The notes under the pieces are model-generated. The model made no database searches and was not told the origin of the DNA. It worked only from the letters and a program-made list of their open reading frames with translations. A DNA stretch of 59,508 nucleotides from an uncultured Lachnospiraceae bacterium (GTDB lineage: Bacteria; Bacillota; Clostridia; Lachnospirales; Lachnospiraceae). The position numbers and the translations under genes are program-made. This document shows positions 1 through 8,924 of the stretch, piece by piece; position 1 is the stretch's first letter; each line of letters starts with the position of its first letter. The DNA lies in NCBI GenBank assembly GCA_934418125.1, contig CAKRWT010000017.1, positions 1-59,508 on the forward strand. Direction: 5' to 3'.

Positions 1-991
1 CAGAGAAGTATTTGATTGTACGAACCATCTGAGATGTGTAGCTGTTCTCGTTATCATACCAAGAAACAACCTGTACTAAGTTGTCTTCGCCAACCATTGT
101 CTGTGTTGCATCGAAGATAGAACCATATGTGCTTCCAACGATATCGGAAGATACGATTTCGTCCTCATTGTAACCGAAGGACTCAGTAGCAGCTGCTTTC
201 ATAGCTGCATTGATTTCTTCTTTTGTTACAGATTTTTCAACTGTTGCAACTAAGATTGTTGTAGAACCTGTAGGAGTAGGAACACGCTGAGCGGAACCGA
301 TTAATTTGCCATTTAACTCAGGAATAACTAAACCGATAGCTTTAGCTGCACCTGTGCTGTTAGGAACGATGTTTACAGCACCTGCACGAGATCTTCTTAA
401 ATCACCTTTTCTCTGAGGTCCATCAAGAATCATCTGGTCACCTGTGTAAGCATGGATTGTGCTCATGATACCGGATTTGATTCCAGCTAAGTCATTTAAT
501 GCTTTAGCCATAGGTGCTAAGCAGTTTGTTGTACAAGATGCTGCAGAAATGATTTTATCTTCAGCTTTTAATGTTTCATGGTTTACATTGTAAACGATTG
601 TAGGAAGGTCATTTCCTGCAGGAGCAGAAATAACAACCTTTCTAGCACCAGCGTTGATGTGTGCCTGTGCTTTTTCTTTGCTTGTATAGAAACCGGAGCA
701 CTCTAATACAACGTCAACTTTTAATTCACCCCAAGGGCAATTGTTTGCATCTGGCTCTTTGTAAATTTTCAGTGTTTTGCCATCAACTGTGATTGTATCT
801 TCACCAGCGGATACTGTATCTGCTAATGCATATTTACCCTGAGAAGAATCATATTTTAACAAGTGTGCTAACATTTTTGGGCTTGTTAAATCATTGATTG
901 CTACTACTTCATATCCTTCTGCACCAAACATCTGTCTGAATGCAAGACGACCGATACGGCCAAAACCATTAATTGCTACTCTTACTGCCAT
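1..991 (-). CDS. gap: Glyceraldehyde-3-phosphate dehydrogenase, 3' end cut by window edge
   Basis: Type I phosphorylating GAPDH, the cytosolic glycolytic enzyme that oxidises glyceraldehyde-3-phosphate with NAD. About 330 codons are readable from the ATG at 991, so only a few C-terminal residues are missing. The N-terminus carries the NAD-binding INGFGRIGR fingerprint. The active-site segment SCTTNCLAP places the catalytic Cys near residue 153, and the C-terminal [13 protein letters not shown] segment is present. A strong AGGAGG lies 7-8 bases before the ATG. It diverges from the PHP gene and has its own promoter and an overlapping palindrome (see separate entries). Identification is secure from sequence. 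Confidence 0.96.
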   Translation of the reverse strand, partial: MAVRVAINGFGRIGRLAFRQMFGAEGYEVVAINDLTSPKMLAHLLKYDSSQGKYALADTVSAGEDTITVDGKTLKIYKEPDANNCPWGELKVDVVLECSGFYTSKEKAQAHINAGARKVVISAPAGNDLPTIVYNVNHETLKAEDKIISAASCTTNCLAPMAKALNDLAGIKSGIMSTIHAYTGDQMILDGPQRKGDLRRSRAGAVNIVPNSTGAAKAIGLVIPELNGKLIGSAQRVPTPTGSTTILVATVEKSVTKEEINAAMKAAATESFGYNEDEIVSSDIVGSTYGSIFDATQTMVGEDNLVQVVSWYDNENSYTSQMVRTIKYFS

Positions 992-1041
992 TTTTTAGTT
1001 CCTCCTAAATAATGTTTTTTTATATAATTTTGTCCTCCCAC

Positions 1042-1070
1042 ATCATATGAGATTGACAAAATTTTGTCAG
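1042..1070 (-). promoter_or_regulatory. Putative sigma-A promoter of gap
   Basis: On the minus strand CTGACA (1070-1065) and TATGAT (1047-1042) are separated by exactly 17 bases. The predicted transcript starts near 1035 and has a roughly 44-base leader ending in the AGGAGG of gap. The -35 hexamer lies inside the palindrome at 1054-1069, a typical place for repressor control. Seen in sequence; activity is inferred. Confidence 0.6.
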
Positions 1071-1082
1071 CAAGTTTATTTT
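1053..1082 (+). promoter_or_regulatory. Putative divergent promoter toward the PHP phosphatase gene
   Basis: On the plus strand TTGACA (1053-1058) is followed after 18 bases by TATTTT (1077-1082), which is weaker as a -10 than the gap promoter. It would transcribe the PHP gene with a leader of roughly 115 bases. Its -35 hexamer overlaps the same palindrome as the gap -35, so one protein could control both directions. Confidence 0.35.
1054..1069. promoter_or_regulatory. Perfect 16-bp palindrome, candidate operator
   Basis: TGACAAAATTTTGTCA is a perfect inverted repeat covering the -35 elements of both divergent promoters. Related half-sites GGACAAAATT (minus strand, near the gap start site) and GGGACAAATT lie on either side. 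No regulator in the window is an obvious partner. It does not match the Rex consensus as I know it. Function as an operator is inferred from position and symmetry. Confidence 0.5.
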
Positions 1083-1206
1083 ACCTAATTTGTCCCCAAA
1101 ATTCAAGACGTAATTCAAAAATAATTAAGATTCTTGTCTTTTTTCTTCAAATCCGATACACTGATTTTCATAAAGATAAAATTTTAGGAGAAATAAGGAG
1201 ATTTTT

Positions 1207-2025
1207 ATGCCAATTACAGCTGATTTTCATTTACATTCATCCTTTTCCGGGGATTCGGATGCCCCCATGGAGGACATGATTTTGCAGGGAATTGCCCATG
1301 GACTTACTACCATGTGTTTTACCGAACACAATGATTTTGACTATCCTCCCTGTGAAGAGATAACCGAAACTACCTTTTTATTAAATCCAGATTCCTACCT
1401 ATATGATTTATTGAAATTAAAGGAAAAATACACCGGGCAGATTACCATCCTGTATGGTGTGGAAATCGGCTTGCAGCCCCAGCTTTCCCGCAAGAATGCC
1501 ATGTTTTCCAAGGCAAATGAATACGACTTCATCATTGCCTCTTCCCATATCTGCAACGGCAAAGACCCCTACTATCCTGCCTTCTTCGAAGGTCGCAGCA
1601 GTGAAGAAGCCTGCCGGGAATACTTTGAATCCATTCTTGCCAACTTAAGAGTTTTCAGTAATTTTGATGTTTACGGACATCTGGACTATGTAGTCCGCTA
1701 TGCCCCGGATATGAAAGATGGTTATTCCTATGAAATCTACCGGGACATCCTGGATAAAATTCTGGAAAAACTCCTTTCCATGGAAAAGGGCATTGAATTA
1801 AACACTTCCGCACTGGCAAAAGGATTTAAAAACCCCAATCCCTGTCCGGAGATTCTAAAACGCTACCGGGAACTGGGCGGCGAAATTATTACCATCGGCT
1901 CCGATGCCCATACACCGGATGTGGTAGCCCATTCCTTTGATTGTGCTGCTGAACTTTTAAAAGACTGCGGATTCCAGTATTATACCACCTTCGAAAGACG
2001 CAGCCCCTCTTTCCACAAACTGTAA
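1207..2025 (+). CDS. PHP-domain phosphoesterase, histidinol-phosphatase (HisK/HisJ) type
   Basis: A 272-residue metal-dependent phosphoesterase of the PHP superfamily (COG1387), most like the HisJ/HisK histidinol-phosphatases of histidine synthesis. Metal-ligand motifs appear in order: DFHLHS near residue 6, TEHNDFD, GVEIG, ASSHI, GHLDY and the C-terminal GSDAHTP. Length is normal for the family. TAAGGAG lies 6 bases before the ATG. No other his genes are in the window, so the substrate could be another phosphomonoester. A short CTGTACC/GGTACAG hairpin follows the stop (2029-2052) but lacks a T-run. Confidence 0.8.
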   Translation: MPITADFHLHSSFSGDSDAPMEDMILQGIAHGLTTMCFTEHNDFDYPPCEEITETTFLLNPDSYLYDLLKLKEKYTGQITILYGVEIGLQPQLSRKNAMFSKANEYDFIIASSHICNGKDPYYPAFFEGRSSEEACREYFESILANLRVFSNFDVYGHLDYVVRYAPDMKDGYSYEIYRDILDKILEKLLSMEKGIELNTSALAKGFKNPNPCPEILKRYRELGGEIITIGSDAHTPDVVAHSFDCAAELLKDCGFQYYTTFERRSPSFHKL

Positions 2026-2074
2026 TGACTGTACCTCTCTGCATCGGTACAGCCATCTGTTATCGTTCTTTATG

Positions 2075-2491
2075 CTAATTCAGGGCAATCAACCGTCGAA
2101 AGGACAGCTGGTTGCCTTTATTCTTTGGGGCATCATCGAAAAAGGTAATCCGGTCATGATAGTCCGGTACCACTCGCTTGATGGCATTGCGCGCTGCCAT
2201 TTCCTGGCTTTTGTTCACACAGATAATGAATCTGCCTTCCTTTTTCTCCCGGTATTCTTCGTTTTTGCTGATTACAGACACAGACTCTGTGCCTGTCTCA
2301 TCTTCCATTGGCTGTGCCAGATTCACAGAAGCAAGACCAGTCATCTGGAATTTCTTCTTGAATTTGATAAAGAAAGAAATGCCCTCTCTGAAAAATACCT
2401 TCTTGATTCTCTCCTTCGTTGCATTATCATATACTTCACAAAGCTCTATCTCATTATTTACTTTTACTTTCGTTAATTTTGATTCTACCAT
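2075..2491 (-). CDS. Uncharacterised 138-residue protein
   Basis: I do not recognise this family. The product is 138 residues, basic and apparently soluble, with no signal peptide or membrane segment. It starts MVESKLTKVKVNNEIE, has a charged middle (KNEEYREKKEG) and a basic C-terminus. GGAG lies 7 bases before the ATG, supporting translation. The overlapping plus-strand frames here have no comparable start signal. The leader holds two direct GGTTATCC repeats. It lies alone between convergent PHP and downstream of mnmA on the same strand. Confidence 0.6.
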   Translation of the reverse strand: MVESKLTKVKVNNEIELCEVYDNATKERIKKVFFREGISFFIKFKKKFQMTGLASVNLAQPMEDETGTESVSVISKNEEYREKKEGRFIICVNKSQEMAARNAIKRVVPDYHDRITFFDDAPKNKGNQLSFRRLIALN

Positions 2492-2524
2492 GCTTTATCT
2501 CCTGTCATCTTTTACGTCCCTACA

Positions 2525-2548
2525 GGTTATCCCTTCGAAAGGTTATCC
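2525..2548. repeat. Direct repeat GGTTATCC x2 in leader of the 138-residue gene
   Basis: GGTTATCC occurs at 2525-2532 and again at 2541-2548, exactly 16 bases apart, with CCTT-CGA-AAGG symmetry between the copies. It lies 34-57 bases upstream of the start of the minus-strand orphan gene and could be a regulator site. Function is unknown. Confidence 0.4.
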
Positions 2549-2606
2549 TATCACAAATTCTGTGAAAATGTCGTGAAGGAAACCGGTAGAATTTCTTAAG
2601 ATTTTC

Positions 2607-3698
2607 TTACGGGTTAGTTCCAATGATGCTTCCACCGCCCAGAACATAACCATCTTCATAGAATACCACTGCCTGTCCCGGCGTAATGGCACGAACCGGC
2701 TTTTTAAAGGTACATTTGATAACATCCTCTGCCACTTTTTCTATCAGGCACTGCTCTCCTGCATGGGCATACCGTATCTTAGCCAATACAGTCTTTGGTT
2801 TACATAAATCTTCCATTCCCATGTAATTGATGTGATTGCAATACAGCGTATCATCAAATACATCCTCCGCTTCGCCAATAACTACTTCATTTGTTTCCGG
2901 GCGAATCCGGGTAACAAATACCGGATGTCCCATGGCAAGATTTAAGCCCTTCCGCTGTCCTATCGTATAATGTGTAATTCCCAGATGTTTTCCCAGTATG
3001 GTTCCGTCTTCGGTCACAAAACAGCCTGGTTCCGGCACTCGTTCTCCTGCTTCCCGGTCAATAAAACCGGCATAATCATTATCCGGAATAAAACAAATTT
3101 CCTGGCTGTCCGGCTTATGTGCCACCGGCAGTCCCGCCTCATCGGCTATCTTACGGATTTGTTCCTTCTCATACTCCCCGACGGGCATCAACGTATGGGC
3201 AAGCTGATACTGTGTCAGATTATAAAGGGCATAGGTCTGGTCCTTCTTTGCCGTAACGGAATTGCGGATGGCATATCTGCCGTTTGGCAGCATGGCGATT
3301 CTGGCATAATGACCAGTAGCGATATAATCCGCCCCGATGTCCAGGCTGCGCTTGAGCAAAGATTCCCACTTTACATACCGGTTGCAGGCAATGCAAGGAT
3401 TGGGCGTCCTTCCCGCCAGATATTCTTCTACGAAATAATCCATTACATTGTATTTAAATTCCTGTTTAAAATTCATTACATAATAAGGGATATCCAGGCA
3501 CTGGGCTACCCTTCTGGCATCGTCCACCGCGCTGAGCCCACAACAGCCGCCGCTTTCCTCCTGTACCTGTCTTTCCTCGTCCTGCCAGATTTGCATGGTT
3601 ACTCCGATAACATCATATCCCTGTTCTTTTAACAGATAGGCTGCCACAGAAGAATCCACGCCTCCCGACATTCCTACCACTACTTTCTTCTTTACCAT
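2607..3698 (-). CDS. mnmA: tRNA-specific 2-thiouridylase MnmA
   Basis: MnmA adenylates and thiolates uridine 34 of tRNA-Lys, -Glu and -Gln. The N-terminus has the PP-loop GMSGGVDSS. The first catalytic Cys is in [14 protein letters not shown] and the second in [12 protein letters not shown]. The C-terminal beta-barrel region is present, giving 363 residues, the usual length. The open frame runs upstream to 3758, but I place the start at 3698 ([13 protein letters not shown]) because GAGGAGA lies just before it and family proteins start there. It is divergent from spoVB. No strong terminator is seen after its stop. Confidence 0.95.
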   Translation of the reverse strand: MVKKKVVVGMSGGVDSSVAAYLLKEQGYDVIGVTMQIWQDEERQVQEESGGCCGLSAVDDARRVAQCLDIPYYVMNFKQEFKYNVMDYFVEEYLAGRTPNPCIACNRYVKWESLLKRSLDIGADYIATGHYARIAMLPNGRYAIRNSVTAKKDQTYALYNLTQYQLAHTLMPVGEYEKEQIRKIADEAGLPVAHKPDSQEICFIPDNDYAGFIDREAGERVPEPGCFVTEDGTILGKHLGITHYTIGQRKGLNLAMGHPVFVTRIRPETNEVVIGEAEDVFDDTLYCNHINYMGMEDLCKPKTVLAKIRYAHAGEQCLIEKVAEDVIKCTFKKPVRAITPGQAVVFYEDGYVLGGGSIIGTNP

Positions 3699-3755
3699 GA
3701 TTCTATCTCCTCTCAGGCTTTCCTTGCTCTCAAGTTCTTTGTCTTTTCTTTTCTG

Positions 3756-3763
3756 CATACACT
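3756..3763 (+). promoter_or_regulatory. Candidate sigma-E -10 element upstream of spoVB
   Basis: CATACACT matches the B. subtilis sigma-E -10 consensus CATACANT and lies 31 bases before the spoVB ATG, a suitable distance. The -35 region 13-15 bases upstream is poor (best TCTTTGT, 4 of 7). spoVB belongs to the sigma-E regulon in Bacillus, so the context fits, but the match rests on one box. Confidence 0.35.
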
Positions 3764-3793
3764 GTTATCATATCAACACCAGGATGGTGCCCT

Positions 3794-5167
3794 ATGAAAT
3801 GGAAAAATCCTCTTATAACCGGAACTGTCATCCTTACCTTAACCGGTCTTCTAAGCCGTTTTATAGGCTTTTTCTACCGTATTTTTCTCTCCAATGTATT
3901 TGGTGCCGAGGGTATGGGTATCTATCAGCTTATTTCGCCCGTGCTGGCACTTTCCTTTGCCCTTACCGTATCTGGCATACAGACCGCTATTTCTAAATAT
4001 GTGGCAAGTGAGACCACCACAAAGGACTATCACGCTTCCTTCCGTACCCTCTGGGTTGGTTTTCTGTTTGCCATGTTGTTGTCCATAGGCTGCGCCTTTT
4101 TCATCTATGAAAGGGCTGACTGGATTGCGGAAGTTTTCCTGATGGAAAGCCAGACCGCGCCACTTTTGCGCATTATCTCCCTTTCCATTCCCATGGCAAC
4201 CGTCCATTCCTGTATTAACGGCTACTTCTATGGCATCCGTAAAACCGCTGTTCCTGCCATTTCCCAGCTTGCGGAGCAAATCTGCCGGGTGGGCTCTGTT
4301 TATTTTATCAATTACCTGTTCCAGAAACACCACATGACACCTACCCTCAGCTTTGCCGTTGCAGGACTGGTCATCGGGGAAAGTGCCTCCATGTTAGTTT
4401 CCATTATTGCCATCCTGGCCAGAGCCAACCATGTATTTACCGCACCCCTGCCACAGGTTCTGAAAAAGAAGCATCCTGCCTCCTACGGAACCATTGCAAG
4501 GCAACTGCTTGGTATCGCTGTTCCCTTATCTGCCAACCGTATCATTTTAAACCTGTTACAGAGCGTGGAAGCTATTTATATTCCCAACCGGCTGATGCAG
4601 TACGGGCTTAGTAACTCCACGGCACTAAGTGTCTATGGGGTACTGACCGGCATGAGTCTGCCGCTCATCCTCTTTCCTTCTGCCCTCACCAACTCTATCT
4701 CGGTGCTCCTTCTTCCTATCGTAGCAGAAGCAGATGCCAGTGGCAACTCCAAAGCAGTGACCCGCGCCATTCTGACTTCTATCCGCTACTGCCTGCTGTT
4801 AGGCTTTGCCTGCACCGGTGTCTTCCTGCTGATTGGCCGTCAGGCAGGACGTTTTCTGTTTCATTCAGAGCTTGCTGGCAGCTTTATTATGACCTTAAGC
4901 TTTATTTGTCCTTTTCTATATATCGCAAGCACCTTAAATAGTATCTTAAACGGTCTTGGCAAGACTACCCTTACTTTTTGCTACAGTATCGCCAGTCTCC
5001 TGCTGCGCCTGCTTTTTGTGTTCTTCGCTATTCCCATTTACGGCATCAAAGGCTATCTTTGGGGAATATTGGCAAGTCAGATATTACAGACATGCCTGTG
5101 TACCCTGTCTGCCATGCATATCTCCCGTAAAACGCATACTTGCGATTCCCACCTCAATATACTATAA
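3794..5167 (+). CDS. spoVB: Stage V sporulation protein B (MOP-superfamily flippase)
   Basis: A 457-residue polytopic membrane protein of the polysaccharide-biosynthesis/MATE-like (MOP) superfamily, with about 12-14 hydrophobic segments. The N-terminus (LTGLLSRFIGFFYRIFLSNVFGAEGMGIYQLI) matches the SpoVB branch, split here as LTGLLSRFIGFFYRIF followed by GAEGMGIYQLI. SpoVB proteins are thought to flip lipid-linked precursors for spore cortex synthesis in the mother cell. AGGATGG precedes the ATG. A second, more YtgP-like flippase is encoded at 23917-25608. Some annotations would call this simply a polysaccharide biosynthesis protein. Confidence 0.85.
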   Translation: MKWKNPLITGTVILTLTGLLSRFIGFFYRIFLSNVFGAEGMGIYQLISPVLALSFALTVSGIQTAISKYVASETTTKDYHASFRTLWVGFLFAMLLSIGCAFFIYERADWIAEVFLMESQTAPLLRIISLSIPMATVHSCINGYFYGIRKTAVPAISQLAEQICRVGSVYFINYLFQKHHMTPTLSFAVAGLVIGESASMLVSIIAILARANHVFTAPLPQVLKKKHPASYGTIARQLLGIAVPLSANRIILNLLQSVEAIYIPNRLMQYGLSNSTALSVYGVLTGMSLPLILFPSALTNSISVLLLPIVAEADASGNSKAVTRAILTSIRYCLLLGFACTGVFLLIGRQAGRFLFHSELAGSFIMTLSFICPFLYIASTLNSILNGLGKTTLTFCYSIASLLLRLLFVFFAIPIYGIKGYLWGILASQILQTCLCTLSAMHISRKTHTCDSHLNIL

Positions 5168-5243
5168 TATATGTGTTTTTGCTAGAAAAATCAGAATGGT
5201 TCCATAGAAATCTGATAAAAATACAAACAAGAGGTGTAACACT

Positions 5244-6272
5244 ATGTCTTTTCACTACGTTGCAAAGCTTCCCACACCGGAAGAAATCAGGGAACAATTT
5301 CCTTTACCAGCACATCTGGCTGCCTTAAAAAAGGAACGGGATGCCCAGATTAAAGATGTTATTACCGGCAAGAGCCATAAATTTCTGGTTATCATAGGTC
5401 CCTGCTCTGCCGACAACGAAGAAGCAGTCTGCGACTATGTCAGCCGTCTTGCCAAGGTCAATGAGAAGGTTAAAGACAAGCTGATTCTGATTCCAAGAAT
5501 CTATACCAACAAGCCAAGAACTACCGGCGAAGGCTACAAAGGCATTGTCAGCCAGCCTGACCCTGAGAAAAAGCCGGACTTTACTGCCGGACTGATTGCC
5601 ATGCGTAAGATGCACATCCACGCCATTGAGGAATCTGAACTGACTGCAGCCGATGAGATGCTCTACCCGGATAACTGGGGCTATGTAGAAGACTTCCTTT
5701 CCTACGTTGCCATCGGTGCCCGTTCCGTGGAAGACCAGCAGCATCGTATGACAGTCAGCGGTTTTGACGTACCTGCCGGCATGAAAAATCCTACCAGTGG
5801 TACTCTTTCCGTTATGCTTAACTCTATCTATGCAGCACAGCACCCTCATTCTTTTATCTATCGTGGAGATGAAGTTGCTACTACCGGTAATCCGCTTGCC
5901 CACGCCGTTTTACGTGGCTCCGTGAACAAACACGGACGAAGCCTGCCAAACTACCACTACGAAGACCTTGCTACGTTATTTGAACTGTATCAGGAATTTG
6001 ATTTAAAGAATCCAGCCTGTGTCATTGACGCAAACCACAATAACTCCAACAAACAGTTTGCGCAGCAGATTCGTATTGTAAAAGAGGTTATGCACAGCAG
6101 AAAGCTGAACAAGGATATTCACACCATGGTAAAAGGCGTTATGATTGAAAGCTATATTGAAGAAGGCAGTCAGAAAATCGGTGAAGGAATCTACGGCAAA
6201 TCCATTACAGACCCCTGTCTTGGATGGGAAGATTCCGAGCGGTTGATTTATGATATTGCAGAATACGAATAA
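5244..6272 (+). CDS. aroF: 3-deoxy-7-phosphoheptulonate synthase, class I (DAHP synthase)
   Basis: Class I, E. coli-type DAHP synthase, which condenses phosphoenolpyruvate and erythrose-4-phosphate in the first step of the shikimate pathway. Typical segments are IIGPCSADN, RIYTNKPRTTGEGYKG (in place of RVYFEKPRTTVGWKG), GARSVEDQQHR, FDVPAGMKNPTSG and DANHNNSNK. The 342 residues are normal. The paralogue letter (F, G or H) cannot be decided from one sequence. An AGAGGTG-like ribosome site precedes the ATG. The gene stands alone downstream of spoVB and ends at a clear terminator; which amino acid inhibits it cannot be told. Confidence 0.92.
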   Translation: MSFHYVAKLPTPEEIREQFPLPAHLAALKKERDAQIKDVITGKSHKFLVIIGPCSADNEEAVCDYVSRLAKVNEKVKDKLILIPRIYTNKPRTTGEGYKGIVSQPDPEKKPDFTAGLIAMRKMHIHAIEESELTAADEMLYPDNWGYVEDFLSYVAIGARSVEDQQHRMTVSGFDVPAGMKNPTSGTLSVMLNSIYAAQHPHSFIYRGDEVATTGNPLAHAVLRGSVNKHGRSLPNYHYEDLATLFELYQEFDLKNPACVIDANHNNSNKQFAQQIRIVKEVMHSRKLNKDIHTMVKGVMIESYIEEGSQKIGEGIYGKSITDPCLGWEDSERLIYDIAEYE

Positions 6273-6322
6273 GAGGCAGCATATTATTTTTATTTTGCCA
6301 TATATTTCAGAGTATACTAAAA

Positions 6323-6377
6323 GCAGTTTAAAAACGGGTATCTATCCATCTTATCCCGGTTCTAAACTGCTTTTTCT
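6323..6377 (+). terminator. Rho-independent terminator after the DAHP synthase gene
   Basis: GCAGTTTA (6323-6330) pairs with TAAACTGC (6363-6370) and CGGG pairs with CCCG inside it, followed by TTTTTCTT. It lies about 50 bases after the DAHP synthase stop and before the convergent xerD, and its A-rich left side could also serve the minus strand. Confidence 0.85.
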
Positions 6378-6436
6378 TATATTTCCAATCTTTTTCTTTT
6401 TTATATTTCCACTCTTTGCTTCGGTTCCTGACTCCC

Positions 6437-7321
6437 CTATCCGCGTGGATGTGCTTTGGCATACACTTCACGGATATGGCTATGATTCAGAGTTGCATAT
6501 ATCTGGGTAGTGGAAATATCCGAGTGTCCCAGCATTTCCTGAACGCTTCGCAAATCCGCACCATTTTCCACCAGATGCGCTGCAAAGGAATGTCTTAACG
6601 TATGTGGTGTGATATCGGCCTTTATATCTGCCTTCTTTGCATAGTATTTAACCAGCTTCCAGAATCCCTGCCGACTCATAGGCTGTCCGGAACAATTCAC
6701 AAACAATATCTCCGTATCCTGGTTCTCCAGCATACTGCCCCTGGTTCCCTCCAGGTATCTTGTCAGTGCATTCCTTGCTGCTGTTCCAAAAGGAATAACT
6801 CTTTCCTTATTACGATCCCTGCACAGAATAAAATTCATCTGCATATTCACATCAGACACTTTAAGGGTTATCAGCTCGGTAACACGGATACCGGTTGCAT
6901 ATAATAACTCCAGCATTGCCTTATCCCGAATCTCCTTAGATGAATTGCCGGAAGGCTGCTCCAACAATCTGACCACCTCATCTGGTGACATAATTTCCGG
7001 AATCTTCTTTTCAATCTTTGGAGCCTTCAATCGTTCTGCAATGTCCTCTGTTAAGATTCCTGTCTCTGTCATATAGTGGCAGAATGCTTTCAAGGAAGCA
7101 ATATTCCTGGACACCGTAGCCGCAGCAAACTGATTGTCTTCCAAATATTTGACATAATCATCCAAATCCTGTGCCGTTACAGAAGCCATAGTGGTCTTTC
7201 CCCGGGCAGAAAGATAGTGCTGTACCTTTTCCAAATCTCTCTTATAGGACATTTCTGTATTTTTTGACGTATTCTTTACATTATGTAAATATACGATAAA
7301 TGCATTAATCTCTTTTTCCAT
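6437..7321 (-). CDS. xerD: Tyrosine recombinase XerD
   Basis: A 294-residue site-specific recombinase that resolves chromosome dimers at dif. The N-terminal SAM-like core-binding domain covers about residues 1-95 and the catalytic domain 105-294. Visible catalytic residues are R146 (GIRVTEL), K172, H240 and R243 (HTLRHSF), H266 (GHSDIS) and nucleophile Y275 (TQIYATLNH). No integrase-type N-terminal domain is present and the neighbours are housekeeping genes, so this is a chromosomal Xer protein and not a phage integrase. XerD is preferred to XerC because it lies next to spoIIM, as in other Firmicutes. Confidence 0.93.
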   Translation of the reverse strand: MEKEINAFIVYLHNVKNTSKNTEMSYKRDLEKVQHYLSARGKTTMASVTAQDLDDYVKYLEDNQFAAATVSRNIASLKAFCHYMTETGILTEDIAERLKAPKIEKKIPEIMSPDEVVRLLEQPSGNSSKEIRDKAMLELLYATGIRVTELITLKVSDVNMQMNFILCRDRNKERVIPFGTAARNALTRYLEGTRGSMLENQDTEILFVNCSGQPMSRQGFWKLVKYYAKKADIKADITPHTLRHSFAAHLVENGADLRSVQEMLGHSDISTTQIYATLNHSHIREVYAKAHPRG

Positions 7322-7382
7322 ATATCCGGAAATCCTTCCCTGTACCGTTCTTTATGTAAATCAATTTTGTCGTCTGAATATC

Positions 7383-7411
7383 ATTATAAGCAGAATTTTA
7401 TAGAAAAGCAA
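7383..7411 (-). promoter_or_regulatory. Putative sigma-A promoter of xerD
   Basis: On the minus strand TTGCTT (7411-7406) and TATAAT (7388-7383) are 17 bases apart. It lies in the 202-base gap between spoIIM and xerD and would give xerD transcription separate from the sporulation gene. Confidence 0.55.
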
Positions 7412-7523
7412 ATGGATTTTTCCCTATTTTATGGGCGTTTTCAAGATTATCTGCCATAAGCACAATATATCGTCAAACATCAATTTTATGTCTACTATAT
7501 GTTGGAAAACATTATCGTATTTT

Positions 7524-8132
7524 TTATGGTAAAAGATTAATAATAAATTTCAAACATTTTGGATTTACATAACTTTCAATCATGCAGCCTATTATGACAA
7601 CTAGTAAAATAAGAAAAAGCTGTCCTCCTTTTCTCAGGAATAGCTGTATTCCGGAAGAAACGTTTGTCCCATGATAAAAACCATATTGATGCACCATTCT
7701 GCTACAGTCTATCCCCCAGCAGAACAGCATCAGATAACCTGGTATCAGAAACAACCCCTGCGGTATCATACTAGTCACAATCAATAAGATTCCCCAAATA
7801 CCATAACGAATTACAGCTACGGAAATCAGACACCCTGTGGTAATTCCAAGATAACAGGTATAACCGCAGATAACTGCTATCCCTGCTACCGTAATCGAAA
7901 ATACCACTATCATGCACACCGTAAGCATACGATTTCTTATCACATAGGATAACAGAACACTTTCTTTTGGCATACTGCCCCCTACCTGCTTTAACATATC
8001 AGGGTTCAGAATCCCATTTTCTGTTATCCAGGTATCATGTCCAATGTTCACTATGACAATACCAAGAAATAAACCTGCCAGGAACAAGTAGATAAGATAA
8101 TAACATTTTCCGGAAAAAGACTGCTGTGCCAT
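7524..8132 (-). CDS. spoIIM: Stage II sporulation protein M-like membrane protein
   Basis: A 202-residue integral membrane protein of the SpoIIM/DUF95 family, with about five hydrophobic segments. The family hallmark MIPQGLFLIPGYL sits near residue 125 (PHGLFELPA in other members). In Bacillus SpoIIM acts with SpoIID and SpoIIP in the mother-cell membrane to thin septal peptidoglycan and drive engulfment. GGAGGGACAGT precedes the ATG. The neighbours xerD and Nudix gene match the clostridial order. I looked for a sigma-E promoter in the 150 bases upstream and found only weak candidates. Confidence 0.85.
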   Translation of the reverse strand: MAQQSFSGKCYYLIYLFLAGLFLGIVIVNIGHDTWITENGILNPDMLKQVGGSMPKESVLLSYVIRNRMLTVCMIVVFSITVAGIAVICGYTCYLGITTGCLISVAVIRYGIWGILLIVTSMIPQGLFLIPGYLMLFCWGIDCSRMVHQYGFYHGTNVSSGIQLFLRKGGQLFLILLVVIIGCMIESYVNPKCLKFIINLLP

Positions 8133-8279
8133 ACTGTCCCTCCTTTTTGTTATGTATCATGTATATGCACTTTCCATTCCTTATAGAATAAAGAATACTG
8201 CGCTTCTTAGGAGCTTTTTCCCCAGGAAATAGGGTCGTTTCCCAGTTTTTCCCTTTTAAATGTTTCTCCTTAAAAAGAG

Positions 8280-8314
8280 GAAATAAAAACTCCCTCATGT
8301 TTCCATAAGGGAGT
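8280..8314 (-). terminator. Rho-independent terminator after the Nudix gene
   Basis: ACTCCCT (8289-8295) and AGGGAGT (8308-8314) form a 7-bp stem. Read on the minus strand it is followed by TTTTTATTT. It lies 31 bases beyond the Nudix stop and separates that gene from spoIIM. Confidence 0.8.
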
Positions 8315-8344
8315 CTTTATTCTCGGTCTGTTTATTCTGCCGTT

Positions 8345-8881
8345 CTATCGGCAGTATTTATTCTTATATGCCATGAGTGCAGAAACAGTTTTTCCGTCCT
8401 GGATTTTTCCATCGTAAATCATTTGGGCAAGTTCTTCTATATCGTATACTTCCACGTTAATAAACTCATCCTCATCCAGATGCTGATGACTCTTCCGTAA
8501 ATCGGTAGCAACATACACGTCTATCTTCTCATTGCAGAAAGCAACCGTTGTTCTAAGAGTTAACAAAAGTTCCAATTTTCCTGCCTTATAACCGGTTTCC
8601 TCCTCCAACTCCCTTGCTGCAGCAACATCAGTTGGCTCATCCACACCATTCAGCCCACCTGCCGGAATCTCCAGGGTTTCCCTATCCAGTGCATTCCGGT
8701 ACTGTCTTACCATCAGTAACTTGCCATCTTCTTTGACTGCCACAACCGCAGCGGCACCCTTATGACCGATAAAATCCCATTTCACAATATTGCCATTCGG
8801 CACCTGAATGGTATCCTCATAATAATCAATAATGGCACCTTTATGTACCAGTGTTCTTTCTAATCGTTTAAATTTCTCCAT
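8345..8881 (-). CDS. nudF: Nudix hydrolase, ADP-ribose pyrophosphatase type
   Basis: A 178-residue Nudix enzyme expected to hydrolyse ADP-ribose to AMP and ribose-5-phosphate. The Nudix box reads G-x5-E-x7-REL-x-EE-x-G between about residues 75 and 98 (ending in RELEEETGYKAG). The N-terminal domain (KWDFIGHKGAAAVVAV) resembles NudF/YqkG proteins. Its place beside spoIIM and xerD matches the order around nudF in Firmicutes. GGAAGGTAAG precedes the ATG. Substrate is by family similarity only. Confidence 0.88.
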   Translation of the reverse strand: MEKFKRLERTLVHKGAIIDYYEDTIQVPNGNIVKWDFIGHKGAAAVVAVKEDGKLLMVRQYRNALDRETLEIPAGGLNGVDEPTDVAAARELEEETGYKAGKLELLLTLRTTVAFCNEKIDVYVATDLRKSHQHLDEDEFINVEVYDIEELAQMIYDGKIQDGKTVSALMAYKNKYCR

Positions 8882-8924
8882 CTTACCTTCCGAACCTAAT
8901 CCTTTCCGTCAGATAATCCCTATA

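Noticed and set aside
6437..7321. The tyrosine recombinase as a phage or integrative-element integrase
   Set aside because: Length, domain layout and housekeeping neighbours (spoIIM, Nudix) fit chromosomal XerD; no att repeats or mobile genes are near.
8133..8288. Sigma-E promoter for spoIIM
   Set aside because: Best candidates (CATATACA, GATACATA) match only 5 of 8 at -10 and have no acceptable -35 at 13-14 bases.
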